Of a stretch of 64,000 nucleotides of DNA, positions 1 to 7,861 are shown piece by piece. The notes below the pieces were generated by a model, which saw nothing but the letters and a program-made list of their open reading frames with translations, was not told where the DNA came from and ran no database searches. Every line of letters begins with the position of its first letter. Within the stretch, counting starts at the first letter, position 1. Origin of the DNA: Flavobacterium sp. 270 (lineage in GTDB: Bacteria > Bacteroidota > Bacteroidia > Flavobacteriales > Flavobacteriaceae); NCBI RefSeq assembly GCF_004368785.1, contig NZ_SODM01000002.1:434001-498000 (forward strand), read 5' to 3'. Made by a program: the position numbers and the translations under genes.

Positions 1-615
1 TAAAACGATATGTTTTAAATCGATTTGATTCATAAACTGATCGATTTTTCCGTTCTTGAAGGTTACTACACCACCGATTCCTAATTTCATATTATATGAA
101 ATTGCTTGCTGCGCTTGTATTAAAGTTCCGGAAAAACAATGAAAAATCCCAAACAAATCTTCAGATTTTTCTTCTTCTAATATTTCGAAGATTTCATCAA
201 AGGCTTCACGACAATGAATTACGATGGGTAATTGGTATTGTTTTGCCAGCTGAATTTGTCTTCTAAAAGCGATTTGCTGTTCTTTTAAATGCGTTTTATC
301 CCAATACAAATCGATTCCGATCTCGCCAACAGCGTAGAATTTTCTTTTGGCCAATTCGGTTTCAACATGTTTTAATTCGTCCAGGTAATTATCTTTCACG
401 TAAGTGGGATGCAAACCCATCATGAGGAATACATTTTCGGGATAATCTTTCTCTAAATCATACATGGATTGCGTTGCTGCGGCATCAATTGCCGGAATAA
501 AAAAACGGGTTACTCCTGCATCTATTGCACGCTGCATCATTTCGTTACGATCCTGATCAAATTCTTCAGAATATAAATGCGTGTGTGTATCGGTAATTGT
601 TATAGTAGGTTTCAA
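1..615 (-). CDS. TatD family metal-dependent hydrolase (3' end outside window)
   Basis: 205 codons of a TatD-type DNase/hydrolase run off the left edge; the family is usually about 255 residues, so the C-terminus is missing. Visible metal-binding motifs of the amidohydrolase-like TIM barrel are the N-terminal HxH (DTHTHLY), GEIGID, IHCRE and HCFSG. The only plausible start is TTG at 615; no in-frame ATG lies upstream and the protein already begins just before the first barrel strand. Known members are cytosolic 3'-5' exonucleases or general metal-dependent hydrolases; the substrate here cannot be told. Family assignment is firm, start moderately sure. Confidence 0.9.
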   Translation of the reverse strand, partial: MKPTITITDTHTHLYSEEFDQDRNEMMQRAIDAGVTRFFIPAIDAAATQSMYDLEKDYPENVFLMMGLHPTYVKDNYLDELKHVETELAKRKFYAVGEIGIDLYWDKTHLKEQQIAFRRQIQLAKQYQLPIVIHCREAFDEIFEILEEEKSEDLFGIFHCFSGTLIQAQQAISYNMKLGIGGVVTFKNGKIDQFMNQIDLKHIVL

Positions 616-736
616 TGGTCTAATTTTAAAAAAAGCAAAATTACGATAATAATAAGGACTTTTACAATGATGCTTTTTATAGAACGTTGATGACGCGGAT
701 TTAAACGGATTTTTATTATTGTTTTCTACACTGAAT

Positions 737-820
737 GTCATTGCGAGGAATGAAGTAATCGCATTAAAAAAATCAAACTTCGTGTAAGCATAGTGAGATT
801 GCTTCGTTCCTCGCAATGAC
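737..820. repeat. 84-bp palindromic dispersed element, copy 1
   Basis: Begins GTCATTGCGAGGAATGAAG and ends with the inverted counterpart CTTCGTTCCTCGCAATGAC, so it can form a long hairpin. The centre contains AATCAAACTT. A second full-length copy lies at 2637-2721, on the other side of the S41 peptidase gene. No transposase is nearby; this looks like a non-autonomous REP/MITE-like element. Confidence 0.8.
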
Positions 821-831
821 TATGACGCACA

Positions 832-866
832 AACCTTTGTCAAAGTTTAAAACTTTGACAAAGGTT
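832..866. terminator. Perfect 17-bp inverted repeat after the S41 gene
   Basis: Two perfect 17-nt arms (left begins AACCTTTGTCAAAG) are separated by a single A. It sits about 30 bp past the stop codon of the leftward S41 peptidase gene, where a terminator is expected, but it is not GC-rich and has no clear T-tract. It may instead be another dispersed hairpin. Confidence 0.5.
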
Positions 867-897
867 GAAATTGTTTATCAAGGACCAAATTTTTTAC

Positions 898-2547
898 TTA
901 TTTCCCAGACTCAATAAATAATAAAGCACGTTCTAAAACCTCATCTCTGCCTTCCTGAATTCCTTTTATGGTTGGTTTAACTTCGATATCCGGAACAATT
1001 CCTATTCTTTGTGTTTCGCGTTTATCAGGATAATAAACTCCAATTCCTGTGTATCTTGTATGAAATTGTTTCAAATCAAGTTCAATTACATTTCCATCAG
1101 CACCTGCAGTTTGGCTTCCAATAATGGTTGTATTTCCGGCAGTTTGAAAGCACATTGCTGTCCATTCTGATTGGCTTAAAGATTCTTCATTAAGAAGAAC
1201 AATTACTTTTCCTTTGTAATTATCCTTATTTTCTGTACCTCCCGATGATCCTTCTGTCCATTTAAATCTTCCAGGATAACTAAAATCTGGATAGGTATAA
1301 ATTGCAAATTTTTCTTCGTGAGCATTTAGGAACTTGGCAATATCATCATAAGTACCTCGGGGATAATTTCTTAAATCAAATACAATTGCTTTGGTGGCTT
1401 TTAGCGATTCAATCATATCCGGAACATTTTCAATTTTTAGAATTCCCATATCTACATACCCAATATTGTTGTCTAAAACTTTAAATTTTTCCTTTTTTTT
1501 CTTCTTTGGTCCTCTTTTAAATTCATTACGATGAGAATCATGATAATCATACCACGTCATTGCTTTTGTTGTGTATTTGCCGTCTTTTAAAAACTCAACA
1601 TTTACGTTGTCCGAATTGCTAATTAGAAATTTTTTAATAAGCTTATCTAAAAGTGAAGGCTCATTTGAAGCAGTAAATAAATCCCTGTATTCTGCAATGA
1701 GATCTTTAATTGTTTTGTCGTTAATTTTTGTAATTACGTCTCCCACTTTTATATCATCGGACTGAGCCAGACTGTCTGCTAAAATCTTTGTAACAACCAT
1801 TTTGTTATCCATAATTTTGCAGTCTGCGGGAAAATATTTTCTGTCCTCATCAAATTTACTATACTTATATATATAAAATTCTACATGACTATCATTGAGC
1901 TTAGATGCTGCTTTTCTCATTGCTGTGTAAAAATCGTCTTCATTTTTAGCATCAAGTACTAGAGGAATTGTTTTTTCTAAAGTGATGTCCCATTTCTGAT
2001 CCATTACATATTTATATGAAAAAAAATACTCAATCAAATTCCAATACATAAACAGCGTTACAATTCTAGATTGTTTATTATCAAAGGTAAGATCAAAATA
2101 ATTTCCATTTTTAAACGGTCTAAAGTCTGGTCCGATTTCTTCATCGGTTTGAAATCTGTTTTGTTCTATAAATCTCAATTTTTTCGAAAGATTTTTTGAA
2201 AACAATTTGTTGCTGTTGATCCACGACAAATCGAAGTTTTTATCAAAATATTCAACACCTTTCTGTGGAATAATTGGAGCAATCACCGGAACTTCTCCCA
2301 AAGAATCTATCCAGTTTGTCATTATTAAAGAAAACTCTTCTTTAGTTTGTGCTTGTTCTATTTTTGGTAAAACATCAAGTAACTGCTGGTCCCAGTTAAA
2401 ATCTCCTTTGGCCACCTTAGGATGATAGTATTTTAGGAAACCCCATATTTTGCAAGTAGCGGTAAGTTTTTCGGTTTCGGTTATTTTGGGATTTGATAAT
2501 ACAATTTGAGAAAATGTGAGAAGTAGTAATAGGGTAATTTTTTTCAT
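898..2547 (-). CDS. Exported S41 (C-terminal processing type) peptidase
   Basis: 549 residues. An N-terminal signal peptide (MKKITLLLLLTFSQIVLS) is followed by a helical N-terminal region, a PDZ-like segment around residues 250-330 (IKVGDVITKINDKTI), then an S41 catalytic domain from about 360. The nucleophile region reads SLSQSEWTA near residue 456, followed by GSQTAGADG, matching the serine motif and following loop of the tail-specific protease family. The usual SAS-type motif is slightly altered. It probably acts in the periplasm or at the cell surface; the substrate is unknown. It is monocistronic and bracketed by two copies of a palindromic element. Confidence 0.85.
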   Translation of the reverse strand: MKKITLLLLLTFSQIVLSNPKITETEKLTATCKIWGFLKYYHPKVAKGDFNWDQQLLDVLPKIEQAQTKEEFSLIMTNWIDSLGEVPVIAPIIPQKGVEYFDKNFDLSWINSNKLFSKNLSKKLRFIEQNRFQTDEEIGPDFRPFKNGNYFDLTFDNKQSRIVTLFMYWNLIEYFFSYKYVMDQKWDITLEKTIPLVLDAKNEDDFYTAMRKAASKLNDSHVEFYIYKYSKFDEDRKYFPADCKIMDNKMVVTKILADSLAQSDDIKVGDVITKINDKTIKDLIAEYRDLFTASNEPSLLDKLIKKFLISNSDNVNVEFLKDGKYTTKAMTWYDYHDSHRNEFKRGPKKKKKEKFKVLDNNIGYVDMGILKIENVPDMIESLKATKAIVFDLRNYPRGTYDDIAKFLNAHEEKFAIYTYPDFSYPGRFKWTEGSSGGTENKDNYKGKVIVLLNEESLSQSEWTAMCFQTAGNTTIIGSQTAGADGNVIELDLKQFHTRYTGIGVYYPDKRETQRIGIVPDIEVKPTIKGIQEGRDEVLERALLFIESGK

Positions 2548-2636
2548 TTTTAGGCTTGTGGTTTGTTTTTTGGTTTGCCGAATGTAAATATTAAATTTTA
2601 ATATCGATGTATTTTACGACAAAACATACACCGTTT

Positions 2637-2721
2637 GTCATTGCGAGGAACGAAGAAATCACATTTACAAAATCAAACTTTGTATCAATATTAGTGAGGT
2701 TGCTTCGTTCCTCGCAATGAC
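2637..2721. repeat. 85-bp palindromic dispersed element, copy 2
   Basis: Same ends as the copy at 737-820 (GTCATTGCGAGGAACGAAG ... CTTCGTTCCTCGCAATGAC) and the same central AATCAAACTT followed by GTGAG near the right arm. The arms and the loop are both conserved, so this is a copy of one element rather than two unrelated hairpins. Confidence 0.8.
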
Positions 2722-2745
2722 AACTTTATCTACATTAGAAACAAA

Positions 2746-2781
2746 AAAACGAGGAACATCAATTAAGAGATTCCTCGTTTT
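2746..2781 (-). terminator. Terminator of the sigma/anti-sigma operon
   Basis: Stem AAAACGAGGAA / TTCCTCGTTTT around a 14-nt loop, followed on the minus strand by a run of T. It lies 20 bp beyond the stop codon of the leftward TPR gene. Confidence 0.7.
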
Positions 2782-2801
2782 AATTTTAATAACAACTTTT
2801 T

Positions 2802-3527
2802 TTAATCTAATTCATCAAGCAATTGCTGTACTTCATCGTAATTTTCGTAATCCTCAGAAATGGTCTGCAGGATTTCTTTACAGCCTTTATAATCTTTTTG
2901 TTTTAGTTTTGATAAGGCAAGATTCCAAACTGCTTTTTCTTTGTATGCAGATGTTCCTGCTTTTAGTTCTATAAAAATAGTTTCTGCTTTTTTATATTGA
3001 TCTTCTTCTAAAAGTGAAACGCCATAAAAATATTGTATTTCGGGTGTCTTAACTTGTTTTAAAATGGCTTCAAAAAGCGGAATTGCTTCTTCATATTTTT
3101 TCTTATTGAAGGCTTTTTCGGCTTGTTTTAAGGTTACAGAAACTTCTCCTCTTTCTGTAAAATAAGCTTTTTCGGGATGGTTATAATCTCCAAAATTTGG
3201 ATTCTGATTGTAATCAAAAAAGAACAATCCTGCCAGAACAGCTATAGATGCTGCAACCGCATAATACCACGGTTTAAGCAACACCACTTTTGATTTGTTT
3301 TTATTGAAATGATTGTCGGATATTCTGGTTAGATTTTCTACGAACGCTTCTCTTTCCTCTTCATGACCGAATCTGTTTTCTAACTGAAAATGCACTTCTT
3401 TGAAGGTTTCCAATTCTGAAGCCATTGCTGCGTCTTCAGATAATTGTTTTTCAAAAGCAATTCTTTCATCAACAGTCATTTCGCTTTGAAGATATTGGTC
3501 GAATAATATATAGCGTTCTTCGTTCAT
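2802..3527 (-). CDS. Membrane-anchored TPR protein, putative anti-sigma factor
   Basis: 241 residues in three parts. The N-terminal 75 residues are charged and helical (YLQSEMTVDERIAFEKQL), resembling cytoplasmic anti-sigma domains of Bacteroidota. One membrane segment lies near 87-105 (YYAVAASIAVLAGLFFF). The part after it, about 125-241, has TPR-like helical pairs (KAEKAFNKKKYEEAIPLFEAIL; YFYGVSLLEEDQYKKAETIF). It starts 6 bp after the stop of the ECF sigma gene, so the two are co-transcribed. The layout suggests a membrane sensor that holds the sigma factor and reads a signal through its TPR part; this role is inferred from position and topology only. Confidence 0.65.
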   Translation of the reverse strand: MNEERYILFDQYLQSEMTVDERIAFEKQLSEDAAMASELETFKEVHFQLENRFGHEEEREAFVENLTRISDNHFNKNKSKVVLLKPWYYAVAASIAVLAGLFFFDYNQNPNFGDYNHPEKAYFTERGEVSVTLKQAEKAFNKKKYEEAIPLFEAILKQVKTPEIQYFYGVSLLEEDQYKKAETIFIELKAGTSAYKEKAVWNLALSKLKQKDYKGCKEILQTISEDYENYDEVQQLLDELD

Positions 3528-3533
3528 GACTAA

Positions 3534-4115
3534 TTATTTTTTTAATGATTTAAAGTTTTTCGTTTCCTGAATCCACTGTGTTAACTGGCCAATGCATAAC
3601 GATTTCTTTTTACGAACATATCCGTAAGTCACGTTTAGTTTTTCGGCAACTTCTTCCATCGATTTAATGCTAAAACTCAACTTTAGTAATTCCTGGCATT
3701 TGTCTCCCAATTTCTGAAACATGGTGTCAAAAAGCTGTTGTTTCTCATCAAATTCTTCGGTGTGAGCAATTAATTCCAATGCAGATTCATTCATAGATAC
3801 AATGTCTTCTGTAATTGTTACCCCTTTATTAGAAGATTTTTTAAATTCATTAAGCCATTTTCTTTTGCAGAGTAAAAAAAAGTACGCATCAAAAGGACAA
3901 GTGAGCTGCAGTTTATTGGCTTTGGCCTGATTAAAAAGTAAAATCATGATTTCCTGAACCACATCTTGCGCCTGATCTTTGTCTCCAGAATTGTTCATGA
4001 TGAAAAAAACCACTTTGGGAACATATTTTTTATAAATGGACTGGATAATTGCTGAATCATTTGCAGCAAGTCCTTCTATATAAATTTGATCAGGATGAAT
4101 TTTACTTTGGCTCAT
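3534..4115 (-). CDS. ECF-type RNA polymerase sigma factor
   Basis: 193 residues, usual ECF length. Region 2 spans about 25-95 (IYKKYVPKVVFFIMNN; DAQDVVQE-like QAQDVVQEIMILLF) and region 4 about 130-180, with a helix-turn-helix (MEEVAEKLNVTYGYVRKKK). Known relatives direct core polymerase to a small regulon and are held by a co-encoded anti-sigma factor, here the downstream TPR gene. It is divergent from the rightward gene at 4240. One GGGGTAACAA box pair lies inside this gene on its coding strand and three more lie just upstream, facing away, which suggests that it controls the neighbouring genes. Confidence 0.9.
   Translation of the reverse strand: MSQSKIHPDQIYIEGLAANDSAIIQSIYKKYVPKVVFFIMNNSGDKDQAQDVVQEIMILLFNQAKANKLQLTCPFDAYFFLLCKRKWLNEFKKSSNKGVTITEDIVSMNESALELIAHTEEFDEKQQLFDTMFQKLGDKCQELLKLSFSIKSMEEVAEKLNVTYGYVRKKKSLCIGQLTQWIQETKNFKSLKK
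3792..3824 (-). promoter_or_regulatory. GGGGTAACAA / ATCTAT box pair inside the sigma gene
   Basis: On the minus strand, GGGGTAACAA (3824-3815) is followed after 16 nt by ATCTAT (3798-3793). The spacing is the same as in the three intergenic pairs at 4170, 4562 and 4623. It points toward the anti-sigma gene 265 bp downstream. As it lies in coding sequence, chance is possible. Confidence 0.45.
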
Positions 4116-4169
4116 AAAAAACTTTTTGTAGCTAATTTAGAAAAGAATCTTAAATAAATTTCAAATTAA

Positions 4170-4202
4170 GGGGTAACAATTAACAAATCAAGTTGATATA
4201 CT
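4170..4202 (+). promoter_or_regulatory. GGGGTAACAA / ATATACT box pair, putative ECF promoter
   Basis: GGGGTAACAA at 4170-4179 and ATATACT at 4196-4202, a start-to-start distance of 26. It lies in the divergent region 40 bp before the rightward gene at 4240. With its -35/-10-like geometry and a sigma gene next door, an ECF promoter is the simplest reading. Confidence 0.6.
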
Positions 4203-4239
4203 GGTAAAATCTTTTAAAATCATTAAAAAATTAAGAGAA

Positions 4240-4545
4240 ATGGAAAGTTATCAATTTATAGACGACAAAAATCTGGATCAGTTTCAGAAAATGCTTTCTA
4301 CGAAAATCAGAAATGGTTTTGTAATTACAGAGCAGAACGACAAGTTACCTTATGTGGTTTTATCGAAAGAAAAAAAAGCCATCAATCATCCGCTTCATCT
4401 TTTTATCACTTTTATAACGCTGGGACTTTGGGCTTTGGTCTGGATTTATCTTATCGTGGCGCATTCGCATAAAAAAAACATTTTGGTTGCGGTAGACGAA
4501 GACGGAAATCTTTTTGAAGATAAATGCCTTTCAAAAATAAATTGA
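4240..4545 (+). CDS. Small membrane protein of unknown function
   Basis: 101 residues, no family recognised. Residues 1-48 are hydrophilic (YQFIDDKNLDQFQKMLSTKI), 49-75 form one long hydrophobic stretch or a tight hairpin (LHLFITFITLGLWALVWIYL), and the tail is short and charged (KKNILVAVDEDGNLFEDK). There is no signal peptide cleavage site. It is the first rightward gene after the sigma-gene divergence and has its own GGGGTAACAA box pair 38 bp before the ATG. This suggests membership of the sigma regulon, perhaps as a membrane signalling or feedback component; the role is not shown by sequence. Confidence 0.7.
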   Translation: MESYQFIDDKNLDQFQKMLSTKIRNGFVITEQNDKLPYVVLSKEKKAINHPLHLFITFITLGLWALVWIYLIVAHSHKKNILVAVDEDGNLFEDKCLSKIN

Positions 4546-4561
4546 AAAAAAATAAAAAAGT

Positions 4562-4594
4562 GGGGTAACAAATTTTAACCGCAGTTGATCTACT
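4562..4594 (+). promoter_or_regulatory. GGGGTAACAA / ATCTACT box pair
   Basis: GGGGTAACAA (4562-4571) and ATCTACT (4588-4594), with the same spacing as the pair at 4170 and sharing GTTGAT before the second box. It lies between the small membrane gene and the lipoprotein gene. Confidence 0.6.
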
Positions 4595-4622
4595 TATATA
4601 AAACTTAAATAAAATAAAAACA

Positions 4623-4655
4623 GGGGTAACAATTTCTCCGCAATTAACATCTATT
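4623..4655 (+). promoter_or_regulatory. GGGGTAACAA / ATCTATT box pair
   Basis: GGGGTAACAA (4623-4632) and ATCTATT (4649-4655), 61 bp after the previous pair and about 28 bp before the lipoprotein ATG. The lipoprotein gene therefore has two tandem copies upstream. Confidence 0.6.
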
Positions 4656-4682
4656 AAAATTTAACTATTAAAACTGAATATC

Positions 4683-5672
4683 ATGAAAACAAATTTTAAA
4701 TCAATCGGACTTTTATTATTAGCAATAACGACAACTTTAATAAGCTGCGACAACAGCGATGGTGACGACAACAATTTGGTTTTGCCTCCTACCAGCGCAG
4801 CTTTTAAAAGTATCAGCGAAAAAGGAGTAAAAAGAAATACACAAAACTTTACTGTATCTCCTGTAAGTGGTGTGATTTCATTTACATCTGCAAAAGGAGT
4901 AAAAGTAAACATCAACGCAAGCTGTTTGACTAAAAACGGAGCTGCAGTAACAGGAGCAATTGATATTGAATATATCGAACTTTTTGATAAAGGAAATATG
5001 CTGGTTACCAACAAACCAACTATGGGAGTTACGGCAGACGGAAAGAAAAACTTATTGATTTCTGGCGGTGAATTCTTTATTAAAGCTACTCAGGGCGGTG
5101 TTGAACTTCAGGCTTCCTGCTCAATGAATATGCTTGTTCCTGCAGCTCTTACAGATGGTGTTGATAACACGATGACTTTATGGACTGGTGCGATCGACGA
5201 TGCCGGAGAATTAGCTTGGAGAGAAGCAAAAGCTGGTGCTGATGGAGCGAACGGAAAAGGCGGCGTACAAGGTGAAGGAAATAATTATTATGTGACTTTT
5301 GGAAATTTTGGATGGACAAATGTTGACCGTTTTTACAGCGATCCAAGACCTAAAACGACTATTCTTGCAGATGCCCCTGACGGTTATGATAATACGAATA
5401 GTGCTATTTATTTGTCTTATGATGGTGAAGGAACAAATGCTTTGGCAAAATTAGATACTTATACCGCTGCTGGATTGTTTAGCGAGCACTACGGACAAAT
5501 CCCGATTGGATTAAAATGCCACGTGATTTTTGCAACCGAAGATAATGGCCAATGGCGTTATGCTATCAAAGCAGTTACGGTTGCTGCCAACGATATTTAT
5601 ACTTTCTCTCTTGCCGAAACAACAGTCGGTACAGAAGCTCAACTGGTAGCAGCAATCAATGCTATTCAGTAA
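4683..5672 (+). CDS. Lipoprotein of unknown function
   Basis: 329 residues. The N-terminus is a lipoprotein signal (LLLLAITTTLISC, lipidated Cys at 22) followed by an acidic, Asp/Asn-rich stretch (DNSDGDDNN), which in Bacteroidota often accompanies surface export. Residues 45-160 look like an all-beta domain (GVISFTSAKGVKVNI; LISGGEFFIKATQGGVELQ) and the C-terminal half has further beta-rich segments ending in short helices. I do not recognise the family. Two tandem sigma-type box pairs precede it and a hairpin terminator follows, so it is probably its own transcription unit within the island. Confidence 0.75.
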   Translation: MKTNFKSIGLLLLAITTTLISCDNSDGDDNNLVLPPTSAAFKSISEKGVKRNTQNFTVSPVSGVISFTSAKGVKVNINASCLTKNGAAVTGAIDIEYIELFDKGNMLVTNKPTMGVTADGKKNLLISGGEFFIKATQGGVELQASCSMNMLVPAALTDGVDNTMTLWTGAIDDAGELAWREAKAGADGANGKGGVQGEGNNYYVTFGNFGWTNVDRFYSDPRPKTTILADAPDGYDNTNSAIYLSYDGEGTNALAKLDTYTAAGLFSEHYGQIPIGLKCHVIFATEDNGQWRYAIKAVTVAANDIYTFSLAETTVGTEAQLVAAINAIQ

Positions 5673-5692
5673 CTTATAAATACTTTTTTGAG

Positions 5693-5724
5693 AAAAAGTG
5701 GTGATTTGCTCACCGCTTTTTTTT
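5693..5724 (+). terminator. Terminator after the lipoprotein gene
   Basis: Stem AAAAAGTGGTGA / TCACCGCTTTTT with one G-U pair and a TTTG loop, followed by T8. It lies 20 bp after the stop codon. Confidence 0.8.
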
Positions 5725-5782
5725 ACATTTAATCCTGTTTTAAATTCATTTTCATGATTTTAAGACCCAAAACTGTCTAGTT

Positions 5783-7735
5783 ATGAAACCACAACTGTCT
5801 ATTTTCTTTCTTCTATTTTCTATTTTTTCAATAGGACAAACCAAAGTAAAAGACACCATAACCCGAAGAGCCAATATTATTTACAATCAGAACGGAAATC
5901 AGGTTTCTTTTAAACCAGAAACACCGCCTCTGATTCCGATTGCGGGCGCGCCAAAACCAAGTTATTCTTATTTATGGGAACTTGGCGACGGTCATTACAG
6001 CAAAGAAGCGGAGCCAAAACATGTTTATAAAAACAAAGGAACTTACACCACAAGACTTGCCGTAACCAACAATTACGATAACGGAAAACCTCCGGCAACA
6101 CGTCCAAAAAAAGTCGCTGTAAATGATATTACGGATACTAATTATAAAGATATTGCTTCGATTGCGGATCAAAATGGATTTTCGATTTTAAAAAACTGCG
6201 ATCCAATTCCAGATCAGGAAATGGTAGTTGTAGTAAGTTATCAGAATTTAGAAAATTATGTGGCGAGCGGGAAGCTTTATTTGTTTTATAATGAAAAGCA
6301 ATTTAAGAATAATAATTTTGAATTGGTCGATTTTAGAACCTATGCCAACGAACGCGAAGTAAAAGAAAATACAGTTGCTTCTGTTGATGATCTTGACGAT
6401 ACAAAGTCTTATCTGGCTTCTGCCGAAAGTAATTTTAAAACCAAAAAATACAGAAACACAACGACCGAAGAAGATTTGGATGCTTCGTTATTAGACGCTC
6501 ATAAAACGTATCATAATGTTTCTGTTTTGGAGTTTGATGATGCCAATCCGAGTGAAACCCGAAATGTATTTTATACTTTTAAAACAACTCCGGAAATGAT
6601 AAAAGATACAAGCGCGACGGTTACGATGCGCGGCATTTTTGTTCCGAATAGAAGTTTTAAAAATCATAAAGTAAAAAACCTCGAAATGGAAATTGTAACT
6701 TCTCACGATCCCAATAAAATGGGCTCTAATGGAAGTTTTATGAATTACAGATTGGTGCGCTTTAAGAGGATAAATTTTAAAACCCGTTTCCAGAATAACG
6801 GCAAAGGGCCAGCGAGAATGATTCGTCTGGAAACTGATATTCCCGATATGTTTGACAAGAAAACATTTAAGGTAGAAAGTATGTATCCAGAATGTCCGAT
6901 TTGCCCAAAAGGCGAAGAACCAACCGTAAGCTGTCTGGATACTATTATCAAACAAAAACAGATTTTCTTTACTTTCAAAAATATTTACCTGCCCGGAAGT
7001 GAGCAGAAAAATGTACACGAAAAAGACAGCACAAAAGGTTTTGTAAAATATTCAATGAAGTTTGCTGAAGATTTTCACAAAGTAAAAACCCGAAGCCGAA
7101 CTGCAATTATTTTCGATAAAAACGAACCTATTATTACCAATTATGCTACTACCCGATTTTTGCCCGGAATCTCGATTGGCGCAAAAGCAGGTTATAATTT
7201 GTACCCTGATTTAGATAACTCTACAAGTTATTTTGTTGGTGCGACGGTTTCGCCTTTTAAATCGTATCGCTTTTATTGGCAGGCAGAATGGGTAAATAGC
7301 TTAAATAAATATGATAGTGCAACTACTATTGTAAACGATGTTATTGTCAATGCAAATGGCGTAAAACAAAGGCAGCGAACTACAACTAGCACCGAAAACA
7401 AAAGTGTAAATTGGGAAGTTCCGGTTCTTATTCGCTATAACATTAATAATTATATTGGTGTTGGTGCAGGTTTGCAGGCCAATTTTAATGTTTCGCAGGA
7501 ACAGAACCAAAGTATAAAAATTGAGACTTTTGAGGGTGATTCTGATAAATTTATAATTAATACAGAAGAAAAATCTAACTCTATTAAAGATTCTTTTACT
7601 GGTTTTAAAACAGGATTTTTACTTGATTTAACTGTTGGTGCAGCGCGAATTGGTCCGAGCTTGGGCGCACGATATGTAATTAATTTTGAACAGAATTTTA
7701 ATTATTTTCAGTTTTATGGAATTTGGAAGTTTTAA
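5783..7735 (+). CDS. Exported PKD-domain protein with C-terminal beta-barrel
   Basis: 650 residues. A signal peptide (LSIFFLLFSIFSIG) is followed by a PKD domain at about 50-110 (YLWELGDGHYSK, then HVYKNKGTYTTRLAV). The middle is beta-rich with NFKTRFQNNGKGPARMIRL, as in DUF11-like Bacteroidota repeats, and a Cys cluster (YPECPICPKGEE). From about 465 to the end there are alternating amphipathic strands with Gly turns (GISIGAKAGYN; YIGVGAGLQANF), ending in the aromatic GIWKF typical of outer-membrane barrels. It is therefore probably an outer-membrane protein with a periplasmic or surface PKD part. Its partner is unknown; CHAT and retropepsin genes follow. Confidence 0.75.
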   Translation: MKPQLSIFFLLFSIFSIGQTKVKDTITRRANIIYNQNGNQVSFKPETPPLIPIAGAPKPSYSYLWELGDGHYSKEAEPKHVYKNKGTYTTRLAVTNNYDNGKPPATRPKKVAVNDITDTNYKDIASIADQNGFSILKNCDPIPDQEMVVVVSYQNLENYVASGKLYLFYNEKQFKNNNFELVDFRTYANEREVKENTVASVDDLDDTKSYLASAESNFKTKKYRNTTTEEDLDASLLDAHKTYHNVSVLEFDDANPSETRNVFYTFKTTPEMIKDTSATVTMRGIFVPNRSFKNHKVKNLEMEIVTSHDPNKMGSNGSFMNYRLVRFKRINFKTRFQNNGKGPARMIRLETDIPDMFDKKTFKVESMYPECPICPKGEEPTVSCLDTIIKQKQIFFTFKNIYLPGSEQKNVHEKDSTKGFVKYSMKFAEDFHKVKTRSRTAIIFDKNEPIITNYATTRFLPGISIGAKAGYNLYPDLDNSTSYFVGATVSPFKSYRFYWQAEWVNSLNKYDSATTIVNDVIVNANGVKQRQRTTTSTENKSVNWEVPVLIRYNINNYIGVGAGLQANFNVSQEQNQSIKIETFEGDSDKFIINTEEKSNSIKDSFTGFKTGFLLDLTVGAARIGPSLGARYVINFEQNFNYFQFYGIWKF

Positions 7736-7747
7736 GAAAAATTTTAA

Positions 7748-7861
7748 ACCATATAAGTTATATAAGTTCATTTTAGTTGTACTTTAAGTCTAATTATATG
7801 CTCTTTTTTGAAGTTTTACATTATCGCACTATTTTATATGACCTTACATAACTTATATGGT
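7748..7861. repeat. Inverted repeat overlapping the start of the CHAT gene
   Basis: Perfect 14-nt arms, ACCATATAAGTTAT at 7748-7761 and ATAACTTATATGGT at 7848-7861, 86 nt apart. The right arm is inside the coding region, in the signal peptide. The ATATAAGTTATATAAGTT wording resembles a dispersed flavobacterial hairpin family rather than a classic operator. It could be an element that landed at the gene start. Confidence 0.55.

Noticed and set aside
737..2721. Composite insertion sequence around the S41 gene
   Set aside because: No transposase and no target-site duplications could be recognised; only the paired palindromic elements are supported.
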